From assembly GCA_964454745.1 (NCBI GenBank), contig CAYVUI010000144.1, forward strand, positions 1 to 8,957: a stretch of DNA of 8,957 bases, in the 5' to 3' direction. Positions 6,883 through 8,957 of this stretch are shown here, piece after piece. This DNA comes from CAYVUI01 sp964454745 (lineage in GTDB: Bacteria > Planctomycetota > Phycisphaerae > Sedimentisphaerales > Anaerohalosphaeraceae). Made by a program: the position numbers and the translations under genes. A model generated the notes under the pieces. It searched no databases, had not been told where the DNA came from, and worked only from the letters and a program-made list of their open reading frames with translations. How positions within the stretch are numbered: the stretch's first letter is position 1; each line of letters starts with the position of its first letter.

Positions 6883-6908
6883 CAAATTTTAAATTACAGG
6901 GGGCTGTT

Positions 6909-8165
6909 ATGGATAACGCGATGATCGCTCGAACGGCGAAACGGCTGGCACGGGAAGGGTTTAAGGCTCATTTCGGCAAGGCGGGCTTTAAGGTGCCAAA
7001 GGGAAATCACTGGAAGCCGCTGCGGGAGGCCGGGACACGGCTGTGGCTCGATACCGGGGACATTGACCAGGCCAAACAGCTGTGGAACGACTGCTTTTCG
7101 GCACTGACCACGAACAACACGCTGCTCAATAAGGAAATCCAGAAGGGGATATACGATGAAAAAATCGGCGTATGGGCCCGTGAATTCCGGGAAGCGGATC
7201 CTGCGATTACGGACCAGCGGCTGGTGCTTGAGATTGCTTTCGTACTCAATGCCTATCATGCCCTGCGGCTGGTCGAGCTGTTTGATGCCAATGTCAGTGT
7301 CGAGCTGCACACCGCCCTGGCCAATGATGTCGATGCGACGGTGGAATACGGCAAGCGGTATTATGAGATCTGTCCGGAGCGGTTTTATGTCAAGGTTCCG
7401 CTGACCCCGGCAGGATACATCAGTGCCCGCAGGCTCGGGCAGGCCGGCATCCCGATCAATTTTACGCTGGGGTTTTCCGCAAGGCAGAATTATCTCGCGG
7501 CCCTGCTGACACGCCCGACGTATGTCAACGTGTTCATGGGCCGGCTCAACGCTTTTGTCAAGGATAACGATCTCGGCGATGGTCAAAATGTCGGCGAAAA
7601 GGCCACGCTTTCCACCCAGCGGGAGCTTATCCGCCTGCGGGACGCCGGACGCACCGAGAGTCTGCTGATCGGGGCAAGTATGCGAAATGCCGAACAGGCG
7701 GTCGATCTTGCAGGCCTGGATGTCTATACGATGCCGGTAAAAGTTGCGCAGGAATATGTCAAGGCTCCTCCATCGGAGCTGCACAACAGGGTTACAGACG
7801 ATCCGCGCGTCGAGCTGAATCCCGATGTGGTCATGAATGATTTTTACGGGGCAAGTTTGTGGCTGGTCTCCGAGCGTTTTAAGGAAACCGTTGATTCCCT
7901 GCTGACCAAAGATATGAGCAGGCTGAGTCCCGAGGCCCTCTGTGGCCATTTCGACCAGCAGGGCCTGGGAGACTTTTTGCCCGCCTGGTCCGATTCTCAG
8001 CGGGCTAAGGTCAAAGAAGACGGCAAGATTCCCGTGTTTTCCCGCTGGAAAGAACACCTGGGCGACTGCCGGATCGGACTCGATGCCCTGATGAATATTT
8101 CAGCTTTGTACTCATTTGAAACAGACCAGGACGCCCTCGACGAGCGGATTCGCGGTCTTTTGTAA
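6909..8165 (+). CDS. Transaldolase family protein, long form (418 aa)
   Basis: Class I Schiff-base aldolase that would transfer dihydroxyacetone units between sugar phosphates in the cytoplasm. Residues matching the transaldolase active site are present: Asp48 (LWLDTGD), Asn69 in TTNNTL (the usual TTNPSL with Pro replaced), Glu132 (VELHTA), the Schiff-base lysine Lys162 (YVKVPLTPAGY), Asn184 and Thr186 (INFTLGFS), Arg212 (FMGR), and ASMRN at 256-260. The barrel ends near residue 285; some 130 residues follow that I do not recognise. The length exceeds both the 210-220 aa fructose-6-phosphate aldolase-like forms and the roughly 315 aa TalB form. AGGGGG lies 5 nt before ATG 6909. Linkage to aryl-acid genes suggests supply of erythrose-4-phosphate, but chance clustering is possible. 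Confidence 0.85.
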   Translation: MDNAMIARTAKRLAREGFKAHFGKAGFKVPKGNHWKPLREAGTRLWLDTGDIDQAKQLWNDCFSALTTNNTLLNKEIQKGIYDEKIGVWAREFREADPAITDQRLVLEIAFVLNAYHALRLVELFDANVSVELHTALANDVDATVEYGKRYYEICPERFYVKVPLTPAGYISARRLGQAGIPINFTLGFSARQNYLAALLTRPTYVNVFMGRLNAFVKDNDLGDGQNVGEKATLSTQRELIRLRDAGRTESLLIGASMRNAEQAVDLAGLDVYTMPVKVAQEYVKAPPSELHNRVTDDPRVELNPDVVMNDFYGASLWLVSERFKETVDSLLTKDMSRLSPEALCGHFDQQGLGDFLPAWSDSQRAKVKEDGKIPVFSRWKEHLGDCRIGLDALMNISALYSFETDQDALDERIRGLL

Positions 8166-8179
8166 AGGGGATGAATTTG

Positions 8180-8908
8180 ATGGAAGGATTTCGTGATCTT
8201 CGCCAGTCCCTGGGTTCCATCGAGACCGAGCCGATTCGAATGGATGAAATCGAGTGTGACGGATTAAAGGAGTACCTCAGGTTTTACAGCCTCTGGCCCG
8301 CGGACGATGTGTTCTACCGCGGCGGTGTTTTCGAGTCGAATGGATTTACTCTTTCCGGCCACATTTTTTCGCCCTCAAAAGAAACCCGCCGGATCGTGAT
8401 CCTCCACCACGGCTACCTTCATCATGTTGCCCAGTTTCGCAACCTGCTTGCGGTTCTTCTCGATGCCGGGTTTGCGGTTGCGATGTATGATATGCCCGGC
8501 CACGGTCTCTCGTCCGCTGTGCTGGGAGACATTGAAGATTTCGATATGTATTCCAATGTCCTGTCCGATTTTATCGCCTTGGCCAAAGGCGATGTATACG
8601 ACAGGGTGAACCTTACCGGGATTAGCCTCGGCGGGGCGGTAACCTTTGACTATCTCCGCCGCTTCGGCAGTGAAGGTATTGAGAAGGTCATCTTGGCCGC
8701 TCCCCTGGTTCGCTGCCGCGACTGGACCTGGACCAAGATCGGGATGGGCCTGGCCGGCCTGTTCGTCAAATACGTGCCCCGGCTGAAAAATACCGAGTCT
8801 TCAGATGAGGAATTTATCGACTTTAATAATAACAAAGACGGCCTGGCGATCAAGCGGGTGCCCCTGAACTGGGTCAAATCGATGCACCGCTGGGAAAAGA
8901 AAATGTAA
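8180..8908 (+). pseudogene. Alpha/beta hydrolase (monoacylglycerol lipase-like), 3' end cut by the repeat
   Basis: Hydrolase-fold protein of the serine hydrolase (lysophospholipase or monoacylglycerol lipase) type. Counting from ATG 8180 the visible 242 aa contain the oxyanion-region HHGYLHH (76-82), GHGLS (107-111) and the nucleophile elbow GISLGG with Ser149. The family normally has about 280-320 residues, and the acid Asp and the catalytic His near the C-terminus are missing. Native sequence can be followed to 8903; the terminal repeat begins at 8904 and its sequence supplies the TAA (8906-8908). The gene is therefore either disrupted by an insertion or simply cut at the sequence edge. ATG 8180 is preferred over ATG 8171 because AAGGGG (8165-8170) touches 8171 but is well spaced (9 nt) from 8180. 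The substrate is unknown. Confidence 0.8.
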
Positions 8909-8954
8909 CCGTTCACAGGTATTTTGATAGTATTGAGCGACGCACTCAAAGCCA
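8904..8954. repeat. Right copy of 51-bp terminal inverted repeat
   Basis: Perfect reverse complement of 1-51. It begins inside the last codons of the hydrolase frame and runs to three bases before the window end; the final AAA (8955-8957) continues outward past the left copy's extent. Both copies face outward, as two insertion-sequence copies flanking the operon would. The 8 bases inside the two junctions (AAAAAAAG on the left, AAGAAAAT on the right) differ, so the two edges are not the two sides of one insertion with an 8-bp target duplication. Confidence 0.75.
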
Positions 8955-8957
8955 AAA

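Noticed and set aside
6894..8057. 387-codon open frame on the minus strand opposite the transaldolase
   Set aside because: It lies entirely opposite a gene with intact active-site motifs, has no recognisable domain, and reads as low-complexity shadow of the plus-strand codon pattern.
1..8957. CRISPR arrays, tRNA, rRNA genes or a phage module
   Set aside because: No spaced direct-repeat array, cloverleaf-type sequence, rRNA segment or phage gene was seen; apart from the edge repeats the content is a metabolic operon.

Overview
The window reads as one rightward metabolic operon of eight genes from an anaerobic bacterium, enclosed by two copies of the same 51-bp sequence in inverted orientation (1-51 and 8904-8954). 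Anaerobic life is suggested by the oxygen-sensitive, ferredoxin-dependent 2-oxoacid oxidoreductase at the head of the operon. The genes are moderately GC-rich, use Shine-Dalgarno sequences and overlap by ATGA in two places. This fits Planctomycetota (Phycisphaerae-like), Kiritimatiellota or Desulfobacterota-type anaerobes, but nothing here fixes the phylum.

Layout: 1-51 is the left copy of the terminal repeat, probably the end of an insertion sequence (the outward-reading end begins GTAACCGTTCAC, resembling the GTAA ends of the IS66 family). 51-83 is a strong intrinsic terminator on the minus strand with no gene in front of it. 84-352 is an AT-rich regulatory region. It holds a nested dyad centred near 170, a sigma70-like promoter candidate (264-292) and an 11-codon leader ORF ending W-S-W-F whose stop codon overlaps the Shine-Dalgarno of the first gene. 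Then follow iorA (353-2110), iorB (2107-2700), a PaaK-type arylacetate-CoA ligase (2708-3979), a complete TRAP transporter (dctP lipoprotein 4039-5085, dctQ 5087-5578, dctM 5575-6882), a long-form transaldolase (6909-8165), and an alpha/beta hydrolase (8180 onward). The right-hand repeat cuts the hydrolase off before its catalytic Asp and His.

How the genes may work together: IorAB interconverts aryl pyruvates and arylacetyl-CoA, PaaK interconverts arylacetate and arylacetyl-CoA, and a TRAP system imports a carboxylate. Read in the assimilatory direction this is an aryl-acid salvage route: take up phenylacetate or indoleacetate, activate it, carboxylate it reductively to the aryl pyruvate, and transaminate that to Phe, Tyr or Trp. 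Transaldolase could add erythrose-4-phosphate for the shikimate route. The Trp/Trp/Phe leader ORF is the most interesting feature because it suggests the operon senses aromatic amino acids. The gene families are clear from the sequence. The substrate, the direction of flux and the leader mechanism are inferences.
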